A stretch of 51,043 nucleotides of DNA from Bacillus cereus (GCF_002584535.1 NZ_NUOT01000024.1:210400-261442), one strand, 5' to 3'; shown: positions 8,796 through 18,614, counted from the stretch's first letter. Notes: a model not told the origin generated them from the sequence alone. Program-made: numbers and translations.

Positions 8796-9365
8796 ATGGC
8801 AAAAGTTAACTTAGAACAAATCGAGCAAGCAGTGCGTCTTATTCTAGAAGCAATTGGAGATGATCCAAATCGTGAAGGAGTACTTGATACGCCGAAACGT
8901 GTTGCGAAAATGTATGCAGAAGTATTTTCAGGTATGCATGAAGATCCAAAGGAACATTTGCACAAAGTGTTCGGAGAAGATCACGAGGAGCTTGTATTAG
9001 TAAAAGATATTCCATTCTATTCGATGTGTGAGCACCATCTTGTTCCGTTTTACGGAGTTGCTCATGTTGCATATATTCCACGTGGTGGAAAAGTAACAGG
9101 TTTAAGTAAATTAGCTCGTACTGTAGATACAATTGCACGTCGTCCACAACTTCAAGAACGTATTACGTCAACGGTCGCTAATTCTATTATGGAAGTACTA
9201 GAACCTCATGGTGTGATGGTAGTTGTTGAAGCGGAGCATATGTGCATGACAATGCGCGGCGTGAAAAAGCCGGGTGCAAAAACGGTAACTACAGCAGTGC
9301 GCGGTGTGTTAGAAAATGATGCAGCGGCACGTAGCGAAATTTTGTCTTTTATTAAGACAAAGTAA
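8796..9365 (+). CDS. folE: GTP cyclohydrolase I (FolE/MtrA)
   Basis: FolE converts GTP to 7,8-dihydroneopterin triphosphate, the first step of folate synthesis. The 189-residue protein has the zinc ligands Cys78, His81 (SMCEHHL) and Cys150 (MCMTMRG). The longer upstream reading frame is rejected because GGGAGGG lies before this ATG, which gives the normal family length. In B. subtilis it is followed by mtrB, encoding the TRAP regulator of trp genes; here no such gene follows, so folE stands alone between two terminators. Confidence 0.96.
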   Translation: MAKVNLEQIEQAVRLILEAIGDDPNREGVLDTPKRVAKMYAEVFSGMHEDPKEHLHKVFGEDHEELVLVKDIPFYSMCEHHLVPFYGVAHVAYIPRGGKVTGLSKLARTVDTIARRPQLQERITSTVANSIMEVLEPHGVMVVVEAEHMCMTMRGVKKPGAKTVTTAVRGVLENDAAARSEILSFIKTK

Positions 9366-9395
9366 AGGAAAGCGGGAAACTGCTTTTCTTTTTTA
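9365..9395 (+). terminator. Terminator after folE
   Basis: AAGGAAAGC (9365-9373) pairs with GCTTTTCTT (9382-9390) and is followed by T residues. Confidence 0.75.
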
Positions 9396-9773
9396 TTTAT
9401 ATTATTTTATTTTATTTTAATAAGAGTTTCCTGTCGATGCAGGCTATTTGTAAGAAGAAATATCAGTATCAAAAAAAGAGATTAGGTGGAGGACTACTGC
9501 TTGTAAAATTTACATGTTTATAGTGAGGTAGATAGAAAGGAAACTTTCACTTTAATGTGAGTTTATTAAGGAAATATAGTCTTTAAACAAGGGTTATATT
9601 TTTTTATGGTTGTTCAAAAACTTATAGGTGAATGAAATTTTGTTTTTTTATGCGTATCGCACGAATAGAATTCTAAATTGTAGTTTGTTTTGATTCCCTA
9701 AGTTTTGGTTATAGAAAATAGAGTGTATGTGTTATAATAGGTTTTATGAATTAGAAAACAAGGGTGATTTTTT
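9396..9773 (+). promoter_or_regulatory. hepS upstream region with extended -10 promoter
   Basis: This is a 378-bp gene-free stretch where B. subtilis has mtrB. I find no mtrB-like frame. GAAACTTTCACTTTA at 9540-9554 resembles the ends of the dispersed repeats described elsewhere in the window. An extended -10 (TGTTATAAT, 9730-9738) about 35 bases before the start probably drives the hepS-menG-hepT operon; the -35 is weak. Confidence 0.45.
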
Positions 9774-10526
9774 GTGTGTGACATCTACGGAGGGTATGCG
9801 GATATAAAGGAGCAGTTGTTATCAAACCTGCGCCATCCTTATTTTATAAACTATATTGAAGAACCATTTATTGATGAAGAAAAGGTAGTACTTTTATATG
9901 CTGCTTTAAAAAGTGCAAATTTACATAAAGACCAAATCGATCACTATGTTGTGACGATTATGCTTGTACAAATCGCTCTTGATACACATGAAAAAGTATC
10001 AAACAAGGCAGATGAAGAAACAAGTGGATTCCATAAGCGTCGTCAGCTTACAGTACTTGCAGGTGATTACTATAGTGGATTGTATTATTATTTACTTTCA
10101 ATGAATTGTGATATTGTATTAATTCGTGCGCTTGCTGAGGGGATTAAAGAAATTAATGAACATAAAATTATGTTATATCAGAGAGCATATGAAACAGTAG
10201 ATGAAGTAGTTAAAAGTGTTATGACCATTGAATCGGCACTTTTACAAAAAACGTGTGATCATTTTCATTTATCACATTGGAAACCGTTTATAGCGTATAT
10301 GCTAGGGAATAATCGGCTTCAAAAAGAGTATCAATTGTATGCTGAAAGAAAAAATACACCTGTTTTTCAAGCGGTTCAAGCAGTATTGTCAAATGATGAC
10401 AAAAATGTGGAAGCTGTCTTTACAGAGTGGATGGAAGAAATGAATAAACAAGAAAAAATATTTCTACAAAGTCATAAAGAAATTGATGGGGTAGTTTCTA
10501 CTTTAAAAGATAAATTGAAAACATAA
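9774..10526 (+). CDS. hepS: Heptaprenyl diphosphate synthase component I
   Basis: HepS is the small, non-catalytic subunit that pairs with HepT to make the C35 side chain of menaquinone-7. The 250-residue product lacks DDxxD motifs, as expected, and shows the family's YYSGLYYYLLS segment. The start is GTG after AGGGTGAT. Gene order hepS-menG-hepT is conserved in Bacillus and supports the assignment more than the weakly conserved sequence does. Confidence 0.9.
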   Translation: MCDIYGGYADIKEQLLSNLRHPYFINYIEEPFIDEEKVVLLYAALKSANLHKDQIDHYVVTIMLVQIALDTHEKVSNKADEETSGFHKRRQLTVLAGDYYSGLYYYLLSMNCDIVLIRALAEGIKEINEHKIMLYQRAYETVDEVVKSVMTIESALLQKTCDHFHLSHWKPFIAYMLGNNRLQKEYQLYAERKNTPVFQAVQAVLSNDDKNVEAVFTEWMEEMNKQEKIFLQSHKEIDGVVSTLKDKLKT

Positions 10527-10556
10527 GCAACTTTATATTGGAAGAAGGGTAAGCGC

Positions 10557-11270
10557 ATGCAACAATCAAAAGAAGAAAGAGTACATGACGTATTTGAAAA
10601 AATCTCTGATAAATACGATGTAATGAACTCAGTTATAAGTTTTCAAAGGCATAAAGCATGGCGAAAAGAAACGATGCGAATTATGGATGTGCAGTTAGGA
10701 AGCAAGGCGTTAGATGTGTGTTGTGGAACTGCTGATTGGACAATTGCACTTGCTGATGCGGTTGGAACGACTGGGAAAGTATATGGATTAGACTTCAGTG
10801 AAAATATGCTATCTGTTGGGAAAGAGAAAGTTGAAGCTTTAAATTTAAAACAGGTAGAACTTATGCATGGGAATGCAATGGAACTTCCATTTGAAGATAA
10901 TACATTTGATTATGTAACAATTGGCTTTGGTCTTCGTAATGTTCCTGATTATATGCATGTACTAAAAGAAATGACTCGAGTAGTAAAACCAGGCGGCAAA
11001 GTAATTTGTTTAGAAACATCTCAACCAACAATGATTGGTTTTCGTCAGATGTACATTTTGTATTTCAAATATATTATGCCGTTGTTTGGTAAAATGTTTG
11101 CGAAAAGCTATAAGGAATATTCATGGCTTCAGGAGTCTGCTAGCACATTCCCTGGGATGAAAGAATTAGGGAAGATGTTTGAATCTGCAGGGCTTGAGCA
11201 TGTACAAGTGAAACCATTTACCTTTGGTGTAGCAGCTATGCACTTAGGATTCAAACCAAAGTCAAAATAG
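10557..11270 (+). CDS. menG: Demethylmenaquinone methyltransferase
   Basis: MenG (UbiE/MenH family) transfers a methyl group from S-adenosylmethionine to demethylmenaquinone, the last step of menaquinone synthesis. The 237-residue protein has the SAM-binding [11 protein letters not shown] motif near residue 50, then GFGLRNVPD and [10 protein letters not shown]. The start follows GGAAGAAGGGTAAGCGC. It sits between the two heptaprenyl synthase subunits, so side chain formation and ring methylation are co-expressed. Confidence 0.96.
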   Translation: MQQSKEERVHDVFEKISDKYDVMNSVISFQRHKAWRKETMRIMDVQLGSKALDVCCGTADWTIALADAVGTTGKVYGLDFSENMLSVGKEKVEALNLKQVELMHGNAMELPFEDNTFDYVTIGFGLRNVPDYMHVLKEMTRVVKPGGKVICLETSQPTMIGFRQMYILYFKYIMPLFGKMFAKSYKEYSWLQESASTFPGMKELGKMFESAGLEHVQVKPFTFGVAAMHLGFKPKSK

Positions 11271-11309
11271 AAAAAAGAAAAAAGACGTTTTTAGGTTAAG
11301 GTGAACAAT

Positions 11310-12272
11310 ATGAAGTTACAACTTATGTACTCTTTTTTACGATCGGATATTGATGTAATAGAAAAAGAATTAAAAAAGGTTGTTGCCTCAGAGCAACAAC
11401 TAATAGAAGATGCGGCATTACAGCTTATCGAAGCTGGTGGTAAACGAATTCGTCCTGTTTTTGTGCTTCTTGCAGGCAAGTTTGGAGACTACAAGTTAGA
11501 TGCAATTAAACATGTTGCAGTTGCTTTAGAGCTCATTCATATGGCTTCTCTTGTTCATGATGATGTAATTGACGCAGCACTCTTACGAAGAAGTAGTGCA
11601 ACCGTAAATGCAAAATGGGGAGACCGTATTGCAATGTATACGGGAGATTATTTGTTTGCAAAGTCTCTTGAGTGTATTACAAATTTAGAAGTTCCTGAAG
11701 CACACCAGGCATTATCGTATACAATTTTGGAAGTATGTAAAGGTGAAATCGAACAAATTAAGGATAAATATAATTATAATCAAAATTTAAGAACATATTT
11801 ACGACGGATTAAGAGAAAAACAGCATTGTTGATTGCGGCTAGTTGTCAGTTGGGAGCTATTGCTTCTGGTGCGAGCCGTGATACAGTAAATCGTTTGTTT
11901 TGGTATGGTTATTTTGTTGGTATGTCTTATCAAATTATTGATGATATTTTAGACTTCGTTTCAACAGAAGAAAAATTAGGAAAACCTGCTGGTGGAGATT
12001 TGTTGCAAGGGAATATTACACTCCCAGTTTTGTATGCAATGGAAGATCCAAAGCTTCGCGCGAAAATAGTTTCTGTGCATGAAAATACAACTGCAAGTGA
12101 GATGAAAGAAATTATTCATGATATTAAAACAAGCTCAGCAATCGATCGGGCATTTGCATTTAGTGAACGTTATTTACATAAAGCATTAGAGGTAATAAAA
12201 CCATTGCCACGTGGACAAGCAAAATATGCTTTGCAAAATGTTGCAAAGTATATTGGGAAACGAAAATTTTAA
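11310..12272 (+). CDS. hepT: Heptaprenyl diphosphate synthase component II
   Basis: HepT is the catalytic trans-prenyltransferase that extends farnesyl diphosphate to heptaprenyl diphosphate with HepS. With this start the protein has 320 residues. Aspartate motifs are DDVID at 84-88 and DDILD at 211-215, with GGKRIRP before the first. A GTG nine bases upstream lies inside the AAGGTGA Shine-Dalgarno and is less likely. The preceding gap from menG is 39 bases. Confidence 0.96.
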   Translation: MKLQLMYSFLRSDIDVIEKELKKVVASEQQLIEDAALQLIEAGGKRIRPVFVLLAGKFGDYKLDAIKHVAVALELIHMASLVHDDVIDAALLRRSSATVNAKWGDRIAMYTGDYLFAKSLECITNLEVPEAHQALSYTILEVCKGEIEQIKDKYNYNQNLRTYLRRIKRKTALLIAASCQLGAIASGASRDTVNRLFWYGYFVGMSYQIIDDILDFVSTEEKLGKPAGGDLLQGNITLPVLYAMEDPKLRAKIVSVHENTTASEMKEIIHDIKTSSAIDRAFAFSERYLHKALEVIKPLPRGQAKYALQNVAKYIGKRKF

Positions 12273-12397
12273 TGACTTTCTTTTATAAATAAAATAATCT
12301 CTCTATTTCAAAACTATTGCACAATTGTGACAAGGGTGATAATATGTGTGTGGGGATATACAATTACATACATAATTCAGAAGTGGAGAGATTTTTT

Positions 12398-12844
12398 ATG
12401 GAAAAAACATTTCTAATGGTAAAACCAGATGGTGTACAACGTGCCTTCATTGGGGAAATTGTAGCTCGTTTTGAGAAAAAGGGCTTTCAATTAGTTGGTG
12501 CGAAATTAATGCAGGTTACTCCAGAAATTGCAGGAGAACATTACGCTGAGCACAAAGAAAGACCTTTCTTTGGTGAATTAGTAGATTTTATTACATCTGG
12601 TCCTGTTTTTGCAATGGTATGGCAAGGTGAAGGTGTAGTAGATACTGCTCGTAATATGATGGGTAAAACAAGACCTCATGAAGCGGCACCAGGTACAATT
12701 CGTGGCGATTTTGGTGTAACAGTTGCGAAAAATATTATCCATGGTTCTGATTCTCTAGAAAGTGCAGAACGTGAGATTGGTATTTTCTTTAAAGAAGAAG
12801 AATTAGTAGACTACTCAAAATTAATGAATCAATGGATTTACTAA
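12398..12844 (+). CDS. ndk: Nucleoside diphosphate kinase
   Basis: Ndk moves phosphate between nucleoside di- and triphosphates through a phosphohistidine. The 148-residue product has the active site NIIHGSDS with His115. The longer upstream frame is rejected because GTGGAGAG precedes this ATG and the family begins [13 protein letters not shown]. In B. subtilis cheR follows; here a terminator and then the aroC leader follow. Confidence 0.97.
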   Translation: MEKTFLMVKPDGVQRAFIGEIVARFEKKGFQLVGAKLMQVTPEIAGEHYAEHKERPFFGELVDFITSGPVFAMVWQGEGVVDTARNMMGKTRPHEAAPGTIRGDFGVTVAKNIIHGSDSLESAEREIGIFFKEEELVDYSKLMNQWIY

Positions 12845-12891
12845 TTATTTTAAAATAATTTGTAAACGCTTTAATTACTGTGGTAACAGTG

Positions 12892-12933
12892 AAAAGTGCA
12901 AGGGGAGTGTGAATACTCCTCTTGCACTTTTTT
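12892..12933 (+). terminator. Terminator after ndk
   Basis: AAAAGTGCAAGGGGAGT pairs with ACTCCTCTTGCACTTTT around a 6-base loop, followed by T. Confidence 0.9.
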
Positions 12934-12945
12934 AGTTTCAAATAG

Positions 12946-12974
12946 TTACGAAGTAAAGGTTGGTATGATATATT
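12946..12974 (+). promoter_or_regulatory. Candidate promoter of aroC
   Basis: TTACGA (12946-12951) and TATATT (12969-12974) are spaced by 17 bases, with TG two bases before the -10 (extended -10). This would give a leader of roughly 175 bases. Confidence 0.45.
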
Positions 12975-13023
12975 GATACATAAAGTGGAACTTCTATAAA
13001 TGAAGAATAACTTTGGAATAACT

Positions 13024-13110
13024 ATACAAATTGAAAAAACGATATAAACTTTTTCTTTTTTAGGAAGAGATCATCGGGCCATGCATAAAAGCGGTCAGAG
13101 CCTCTTCCCG
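13024..13110 (+). ncRNA. aroC leader hairpin (aro leader element 1)
   Basis: GGAAGAG (13063-13069) pairs perfectly with CTCTTCC (13102-13108). Inside it ATCG (13073-13076) can pair with CGGT (13092-13095), leaving GGGCCATGCATAAAAG as loop. The upstream flank (from about 13024) and the GCAT/CGRTCAG core recur before aroA at 16976-17066 with compensating stem changes. It looks like a cis-acting leader RNA shared by two genes of the chorismate pathway. I do not recognise it as any named riboswitch, and no T-box TGGNACCGCG motif is present. Confidence 0.55.
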
Positions 13111-13157
13111 CCCGTTAATGTGGGATAAAAGAATTACAAGAAAAGGGGGAATAACCG

Positions 13158-14330
13158 ATGCGATATATTACAGCTGGTGAATCTCATGGTCCGCAACTTA
13201 CGACAATTTTGGAAGGTATTCCAGCAGGGTTACCTTTAGTAGCAGATGATATAAATGAAGAATTAGCAAGAAGGCAGAAAGGTTACGGACGTGGCAGACG
13301 CATGCAAATTGAAAAAGATCAAGTGCAAATAGTTAGTGGTGTCAGACATGGTCATACGCTTGGTTCTCCCATTACACTCGTTGTTGAAAATCGAGATTTT
13401 ACTCATTGGACAAAGATTATGGGAGTAGATCCGTTAACTGAACAAGAAGAAAAAGAGATGAAGAGACAAATTACAAGACCGAGACCTGGTCATGCTGATT
13501 TAAATGGTGCAATTAAATATGGACACCGTGATATGAGAAATGTACTTGAACGTTCTTCAGCACGTGAAACAACGGTTCGAGTTGCAGCGGGAGCTGTTGC
13601 AAAAAAACTTTTAGCAGAACTAGGTGTAAAAGTTGCTGGACATGTAATTGAAATTGGTGGTGTGCAAGCAGAAAAGTTTACATACGAATCAATAGAACAA
13701 CTAAAAGAAATTACAGAAGCATCTCCTGTTCGGTGTTTAGATGAGGAATCGTCTGAAAAGATGATGCAGGCAATTGATGATGCAAAAGCAAGTGGAGATT
13801 CAATTGGTGGGGTTGTAGAAGTAATTGTAGAAGGAATGCCAATTGGAGTAGGGAGTTATGTACATTATGATCGAAAACTCGATGCGAAATTAGCAGCAGC
13901 AGTAATGAGTATAAATGCTTTTAAAGGTGTGGAAATTGGTATTGGATTTGAAGCAGCACATAAGCCAGGGAGTCAAGTACACGATGAAATTCTTTGGGAT
14001 AAAGAAAAAGGATATACGAGACGAACGAATCATGCAGGTGGATTAGAAGGTGGCATGACAACAGGAATGCCGGTTGTTGTTCGCGGCGTCATGAAACCAA
14101 TTCCAACTCTATATAAACCGCTTCAGAGTGTTGATATTGATACAAAAGAATCTTTTTCAGCGAGTATTGAACGATCTGATAGCTGTGCTGTACCGGCAGC
14201 TAGCGTTGTGGCAGAAGCAGTTGTTGCATGGGAATTAGCAGCGGCTTTAGTAGAACAATTTGGAGCAGATCGTATGGATTGTATTCGTGAAAATATAAAG
14301 AAACATAATGAATATGCGAGGGAGTTTTAA
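13158..14330 (+). CDS. aroC: Chorismate synthase
   Basis: This enzyme converts 5-enolpyruvylshikimate 3-phosphate to chorismate using reduced flavin. The 390-residue protein starts [14 protein letters not shown], with the conserved GESHG. It also has the [13 protein letters not shown] segment and RSSARETT, as in the bifunctional-length Gram-positive class. AAAAGGGGGAA precedes the start. The gene is called aroF in B. subtilis. Its TAA overlaps the aroB ATG by one base, so translation of the two is probably coupled. Confidence 0.96.
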   Translation: MRYITAGESHGPQLTTILEGIPAGLPLVADDINEELARRQKGYGRGRRMQIEKDQVQIVSGVRHGHTLGSPITLVVENRDFTHWTKIMGVDPLTEQEEKEMKRQITRPRPGHADLNGAIKYGHRDMRNVLERSSARETTVRVAAGAVAKKLLAELGVKVAGHVIEIGGVQAEKFTYESIEQLKEITEASPVRCLDEESSEKMMQAIDDAKASGDSIGGVVEVIVEGMPIGVGSYVHYDRKLDAKLAAAVMSINAFKGVEIGIGFEAAHKPGSQVHDEILWDKEKGYTRRTNHAGGLEGGMTTGMPVVVRGVMKPIPTLYKPLQSVDIDTKESFSASIERSDSCAVPAASVVAEAVVAWELAAALVEQFGADRMDCIRENIKKHNEYAREF

Positions 14331-15421
14331 TGGAAAAAATACATATTCAAACACAGTCTAAAGAGTATGATGTATATGTCGGAAAAGATGCGCTGTCACA
14401 TTTGACAACGCTTGTTCGAAATATGAAACCAATTGTTTCTAATATCATGGTCATTTCTGATGAATCTGTGGCATCATTCCATTTAGAAGCAGTTATGAAT
14501 GCATTACAAGTAGAAAAACATGTTTTTTCATTTATTGTTCCAAGTGGAGAGAAAGAAAAATCATTTGAAAATTTTTATGCGGCTCATACATCAGCACTTG
14601 AAAATGTGATGGATCGACATTCTCTAGTTGTTGCACTTGGAGGAGGAATGATTGGTGATTTAGCTGGTTTTGTTGCGGCTACATTTATGCGCGGTATTCG
14701 CTTTATTCAAGTTCCGACAACTTTACTGGCACATGACAGCGCAGTTGGTGGAAAAGTTGCCATTAACCATCCGCTAGGGAAAAATATGATTGGAGCGTTT
14801 CATCAACCAGAAGCAGTTTTGTATCATACTCCATTTCTAAATTCATTACCGGAAAAAGAGTGGCGTTCAGGGTTTGCTGAAGTAATTAAACATGCCTTTA
14901 TCGGTGATGTTGAATTGTATCATTGGTTACAGCGAGAAGTAAAAGGATTAGAAGATATACGGGATGAAAAATTAATTTATATACTAAAGCGAGCAATTTC
15001 TGTAAAAGCGAATATTGTAGCACAAGATGAAACGGAAAAAGGTGTACGTGCTCATTTGAATTTTGGACATACATTAGGACATGCTCTTGAAAAAGAGATG
15101 GGGTATGGAAAAATTACACATGGTGATGGAGTAGCGATTGGTATGTTATTCGCTATATTTTTAAGTGAACAAATTTACAAGGTAGACCTTGGTTATAAAG
15201 AAATACAGCGTTGGTTTTCTCAGTATGGTTATCCGCATATGCCAAAGAACCTACATATAGAACGTCTTGTGCAGGTAATGAAGCAAGATAAAAAAGCGAA
15301 CGCAGGAACAATTCGTATGGTACTTATGCAGGAATATGGGGTAGTGAATGTCGTATCTATTTCTGATGAGACTGTTCATACTGCATTAGAAGCATTTCAA
15401 AGAGATGCGGAATCCATTTGA
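14330..15421 (+). CDS. aroB: 3-Dehydroquinate synthase
   Basis: AroB cyclises DAHP to 3-dehydroquinate using NAD and a divalent metal. The 363-residue protein has the NAD-binding GGGMIGDLAGFVAATFMRG segment, the VPTTLLAHDSAVGGK motif and the metal-binding NFGHTLGHALE. GCGAGGGAG in the end of aroC acts as its ribosome binding site. The remains of aroH follow immediately. Confidence 0.96.
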   Translation: MEKIHIQTQSKEYDVYVGKDALSHLTTLVRNMKPIVSNIMVISDESVASFHLEAVMNALQVEKHVFSFIVPSGEKEKSFENFYAAHTSALENVMDRHSLVVALGGGMIGDLAGFVAATFMRGIRFIQVPTTLLAHDSAVGGKVAINHPLGKNMIGAFHQPEAVLYHTPFLNSLPEKEWRSGFAEVIKHAFIGDVELYHWLQREVKGLEDIRDEKLIYILKRAISVKANIVAQDETEKGVRAHLNFGHTLGHALEKEMGYGKITHGDGVAIGMLFAIFLSEQIYKVDLGYKEIQRWFSQYGYPHMPKNLHIERLVQVMKQDKKANAGTIRMVLMQEYGVVNVVSISDETVHTALEAFQRDAESI

Positions 15422-15758
15422 TTTGTGTAATTTACGGCGCAATTACAGGTAAGGATCGTGTAGTTGAGGAGATATTGACTGTAGCAGAGCGTTTAATGAA
15501 AAGAATAAAAAATGATAATGGAACCCTATCCCACTGATACTGTATCGATGGCTGACATAAATGCATGTTTTCTGGCATCGTGAAGACGCTTGGAAGGCTT
15601 TACTTATGTATGAGTGATGTATGTAAAAGACATAGATACATCGAATGCTTTACTTATGTATTCGTATGATGACAGTCATGACAAAAAAGTTGCAGCATGA
15701 AGTAGAGCATATGTATTGTGAAAAGGCGATTGTATTACGGTCTGATCTAGTAAAATGA
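15422..15758 (+). pseudogene. aroH: Decayed chorismate mutase gene aroH
   Basis: Between aroB and hisC, where B. subtilis has aroH, three fragments align to monofunctional AroH in more than one frame. They are IYGAITGKDRVVEEIL then ERLMKRIKND (about 15432-15520), VSMADINACFLA (about 15540-15580, resembling SATPDLHAVFPA), and CIRMMTV...[12 protein letters not shown] (about 15650-15758). Several stops and frameshifts separate them and the start codon is gone. No frame spans the gene, so it cannot make a full enzyme. The terminal TGA lies just before hisC. Confidence 0.8.
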
Positions 15759-15772
15759 CAGGGGGAACTAAA

Positions 15773-16885
15773 ATGAGAGTAAAAGAGCAATTGTTAACTT
15801 TGAAAGCATATGTGCCTGGTAAAAACATTGAAGAAGTAAAAAGAGAGTATGGGTTATCTAAAATTGTAAAATTAGCATCTAATGAAAACCCGTTTGGTTG
15901 TTCAAAACGTGTAGGAGAAGCGTTAGCTGCATTAAGTACACAATCCGCTCTGTATCCAGATGGAGCAGCGTTTGAACTTCGTGAAAAAGTAGCTGCACAC
16001 CTTCATGTGAAACCAGAACAACTTTTATTCGGTAGTGGTTTAGATGAAGTGATTCAAATGGTTAGTCGCGCCTTATTACAAAAAGGTACAAATGTTGTGA
16101 TGGCAAACCCAACATTTTCACAATATCATCACCATGCTGTAATTGAAGGGGCAGAGGTTCGTGAAGTGCCGCTTAAGGATGGTATTCATGACTTGGATGC
16201 GATGCTAAAGGAAATTGATGAAAAAACGCAAATTGTATGGATTTGTAATCCGAATAACCCGACAGGAACATATGTAGAAAAACAAAAATTACTTTCATTT
16301 TTAGAGGCAGTTCCCAAAACTGCCCTTGTTATTATGGATGAAGCATACTATGAATACGCAGGAGCGGAAGACTATCCTCAAACATTGCCGCTTCTTGAAA
16401 AATATGAAAACTTTATGGTGTTACGTACATTTTCAAAAGCATATGGTTTAGCTGCTTTTCGTATTGGATATGCTGTGGGGAATGAAAAACTTATACAGCA
16501 ATTAGAAGTAGCAAGATTACCATTTAATACTTCATCTATTGCGCAAGCAGTTGGTTTGGCAGCGATAGAAGATCAAGAATTTTTACGAGAATGTGTGAAA
16601 CGAAATGCTGAAGGGCTAAATCAATATTATACGTTCTGTCAGGAGTACGACGTTTTTTACTATCCATCACAAACAAATTTCATCTTCTTAGATCTTGGGA
16701 TCCCTGGTAATGAAGCATTTGAAAGATTAATGCAAAAAGGGTATATAGTTCGTTCAGGTGCTGCGTTTGGATTGCCAGATGGTATTCGTATTACTGTTGG
16801 TTTAAAAGAAGAGAATGATGAGATTATTGGATTGCTTACGGAACTTGTGAAAGAGCAGAAAAAGAAAGAAGAAACATATTCTTAA
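15773..16885 (+). CDS. hisC: Histidinol-phosphate aminotransferase
   Basis: This PLP enzyme acts in histidine synthesis and, in Bacillus, also transaminates aromatic keto acids. The 370-residue protein has NPNNPTG at 159-165 and the PLP lysine Lys222 in [10 protein letters not shown]. The upstream ATG at 15755 is rejected because CAGGGGGAA precedes the ATG used here. Its place in the aro cluster fits the double role. In B. subtilis tyrA follows; here a terminator follows. Confidence 0.94.
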   Translation: MRVKEQLLTLKAYVPGKNIEEVKREYGLSKIVKLASNENPFGCSKRVGEALAALSTQSALYPDGAAFELREKVAAHLHVKPEQLLFGSGLDEVIQMVSRALLQKGTNVVMANPTFSQYHHHAVIEGAEVREVPLKDGIHDLDAMLKEIDEKTQIVWICNPNNPTGTYVEKQKLLSFLEAVPKTALVIMDEAYYEYAGAEDYPQTLPLLEKYENFMVLRTFSKAYGLAAFRIGYAVGNEKLIQQLEVARLPFNTSSIAQAVGLAAIEDQEFLRECVKRNAEGLNQYYTFCQEYDVFYYPSQTNFIFLDLGIPGNEAFERLMQKGYIVRSGAAFGLPDGIRITVGLKEENDEIIGLLTELVKEQKKKEETYS

Positions 16886-16893
16886 GAAAAGTC

Positions 16894-16925
16894 ACGGCTC
16901 CTCATTATAGGAGTCGTTTTCTTTT
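16894..16925 (+). terminator. Terminator after hisC
   Basis: ACGGCTCCT pairs with AGGAGTCGT (one G-T pair) around a short loop, followed by TTTCTTTT. Confidence 0.8.
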
Positions 16926-16934
16926 AGACCATAT

Positions 16935-16964
16935 TTGCGCGATGAAGACGGAAAGCAGTACAAT
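16935..16964 (+). promoter_or_regulatory. Candidate promoter of aroA
   Basis: TTGCGC (16935-16940) and TACAAT (16959-16964) are 18 bases apart. The implied leader is about 245 bases long and contains the aro leader element. Confidence 0.45.
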
Positions 16965-16975
16965 AAAGATATGTA

Positions 16976-17066
16976 CATATAAATTGAAAAACTGACATAA
17001 AATCTAATCTTTAGGTGAGAGAGGGGATTCGGCCGTGCATGGAACCGATCAGTGTCTTTTTTAGCC
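16976..17066 (+). ncRNA. aroA leader hairpin (aro leader element 2)
   Basis: GGTGAGAGAGG (17014-17024) pairs with CTTTTTTAGCC (17056-17066) with several G-U pairs and one mismatch. ATTCGG (17027-17032) pairs with CCGAT (17045-17049), and the loop CCGTGCATGGAA keeps the GCAT of element 1. The sequence before it (AAATTGAAAAACTGACATAAA) also matches the aroC flank. Stem bases differ between the two copies while pairing is kept. The rest of the 17067-17214 leader shows no clear terminator and no gene. Confidence 0.55.
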
Positions 17067-17214
17067 ATGTGCTAAGGGAAGATCAAGAGAGTAAAAGAGT
17101 ATGGATCACCTTTTGCTCTTTATAACAACTTATATGTTAAAAAATCAACATGAATATATAGCGATGATATAGGTGTACAAAAGTATATATTATTTGTAAT
17201 AGAGGTGATAAAAA

Positions 17215-18492
17215 ATGAGGAGAATCATGAGGCGGAAGAATGGTTTGAATGGCACAATTGCTGTACCTGGAGATAAATCAATTTCGCACCGTGCTGTGAT
17301 GTTTGGAGCTATAGCAGAGGGTACAACAAAAATTTCAAATTTTTTATTAGGAGAAGACTGTTTAAGTACGATTGTTTGCTTTCAAAAATTAGGCGTAATG
17401 ATTGAACAAGATGGTAACGATGTCAATGTATATGGAAAAGGATTAGCTGGATTACAGGAACCAAAAGAGGTACTAGATGTAGGTAATTCAGGAACCACCA
17501 TTCGTCTTATGCTCGGTATTTTAGCAAATACTCCTTTCCATTGCACTATCATTGGCGATGAATCTATTGGAAAACGTCCTATGAAACGTGTTACGGCCCC
17601 TCTTCGCGAAATGAATGCACAAATTGACGGAAGGGAAGAGGGACAATATACGCCTTTGTCGATACGTGGAGGAAATATAAAAGGTATACACTATCATTCT
17701 CCTGTAGCAAGCGCGCAAGTGAAATCAGCGGTTTTACTTGCTGGTTTACAAGGAGAAGGGATAACATCAGTAACCGAACCGCTACAATCACGTGATCATA
17801 CGGAGCGAATGCTACGGGCATTTGGATGTAAAGTAGATGTGAATAGTCGAACAGTTTCATTACAAGGTGGTCAATCGCTTAGGGGATTGGAAATTGAGGT
17901 TCCAGGTGATATTTCTTCAGCAGCCTTTTTCTTAGTAGCGGGTGCAATTGTACCGAATAGTAAACTTGTATTGAAAAATGTTGGTTTAAATCCAACAAGA
18001 ACAGGGATTCTAGATGTGTTATCAGAGATGGGAGCGCGTATTTCAACTCACAATGTTCGAAATGAAGAGTTTGAACCATGTGGAGATATTACAATTGAAA
18101 CTTCTGAGCTGAAAGGAATGGAAATTGGCGGTTCACTTATTCCAAGATTAATTGATGAAATTCCTATTATTGCCTTACTGGCGACACAAGCGATCGGGAC
18201 AACAATTATTAAAGATGCTGAGGAGTTAAAAGTAAAAGAAACGAATCGTATTGATACAGTTGTGTATGAACTTCAAAAACTGGGAGTGAAAATTGAAGCG
18301 ACTTCAGATGGCATGATTATTAATGGAAATCAGAAATTACAAGGAAATATTGTTGATAGTCATGGAGACCATCGCATTGGTATGATGCTTGCAATTGCGT
18401 CCTGTATAGCAGAAGGCGAAGTGCAAATTGAAAATGGTAATGCAGTCGCTGTATCCTATCCGGAATTTTTTGATCAGTTAGAATCTCTGTGA
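17215..18492 (+). CDS. aroA: 3-Phosphoshikimate 1-carboxyvinyltransferase (EPSP synthase)
   Basis: The enzyme joins shikimate 3-phosphate and phosphoenolpyruvate to form EPSP, the substrate of AroC. The 425-residue protein has [44 protein letters not shown] and GLNPTRTG. The motifs RxHxE, GDKS, SAQxK and NxTR together mark a class II enzyme. In B. subtilis the gene is named aroE. The start follows GAGGTGAT; an in-frame ATG four codons on is an alternative. It is separated from hisC by its own promoter and leader. Confidence 0.96.
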   Translation: MRRIMRRKNGLNGTIAVPGDKSISHRAVMFGAIAEGTTKISNFLLGEDCLSTIVCFQKLGVMIEQDGNDVNVYGKGLAGLQEPKEVLDVGNSGTTIRLMLGILANTPFHCTIIGDESIGKRPMKRVTAPLREMNAQIDGREEGQYTPLSIRGGNIKGIHYHSPVASAQVKSAVLLAGLQGEGITSVTEPLQSRDHTERMLRAFGCKVDVNSRTVSLQGGQSLRGLEIEVPGDISSAAFFLVAGAIVPNSKLVLKNVGLNPTRTGILDVLSEMGARISTHNVRNEEFEPCGDITIETSELKGMEIGGSLIPRLIDEIPIIALLATQAIGTTIIKDAEELKVKETNRIDTVVYELQKLGVKIEATSDGMIINGNQKLQGNIVDSHGDHRIGMMLAIASCIAEGEVQIENGNAVAVSYPEFFDQLESL

Positions 18493-18540
18493 AGCAAAAG
18501 AATCTTTTCAGTTGGGAAAGGTTCTTTGCTGTTTCCTTTT
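18493..18540 (+). terminator. Terminator-like hairpin after aroA
   Basis: AGCAAAAGAATCTTTTC (18493-18509) pairs with GAAAGGTTCTTTGCT (18516-18530). The tail (GTTTCCTTTT) is a weak T tract. Confidence 0.65.
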
Positions 18541-18614
18541 AGTTGCGTACGTGGTGACAGTTGTTTATTATTAATGAACAGAAGAGAATATTATAAGAGT
18601 TAAAGGAGAAATTT

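Noticed and set aside
15422-15758. A regulatory leader for hisC instead of a pseudogene
   Set aside because: Ordered AroH-like peptide fragments and the syntenic position explain the sequence better, and no terminator or promoter pair is evident.
17014-17214. A T-box leader upstream of aroA
   Set aside because: No TGGNACCGCG-type T-box sequence and no clear terminator is present; GGAACCGAT is only a superficial likeness.
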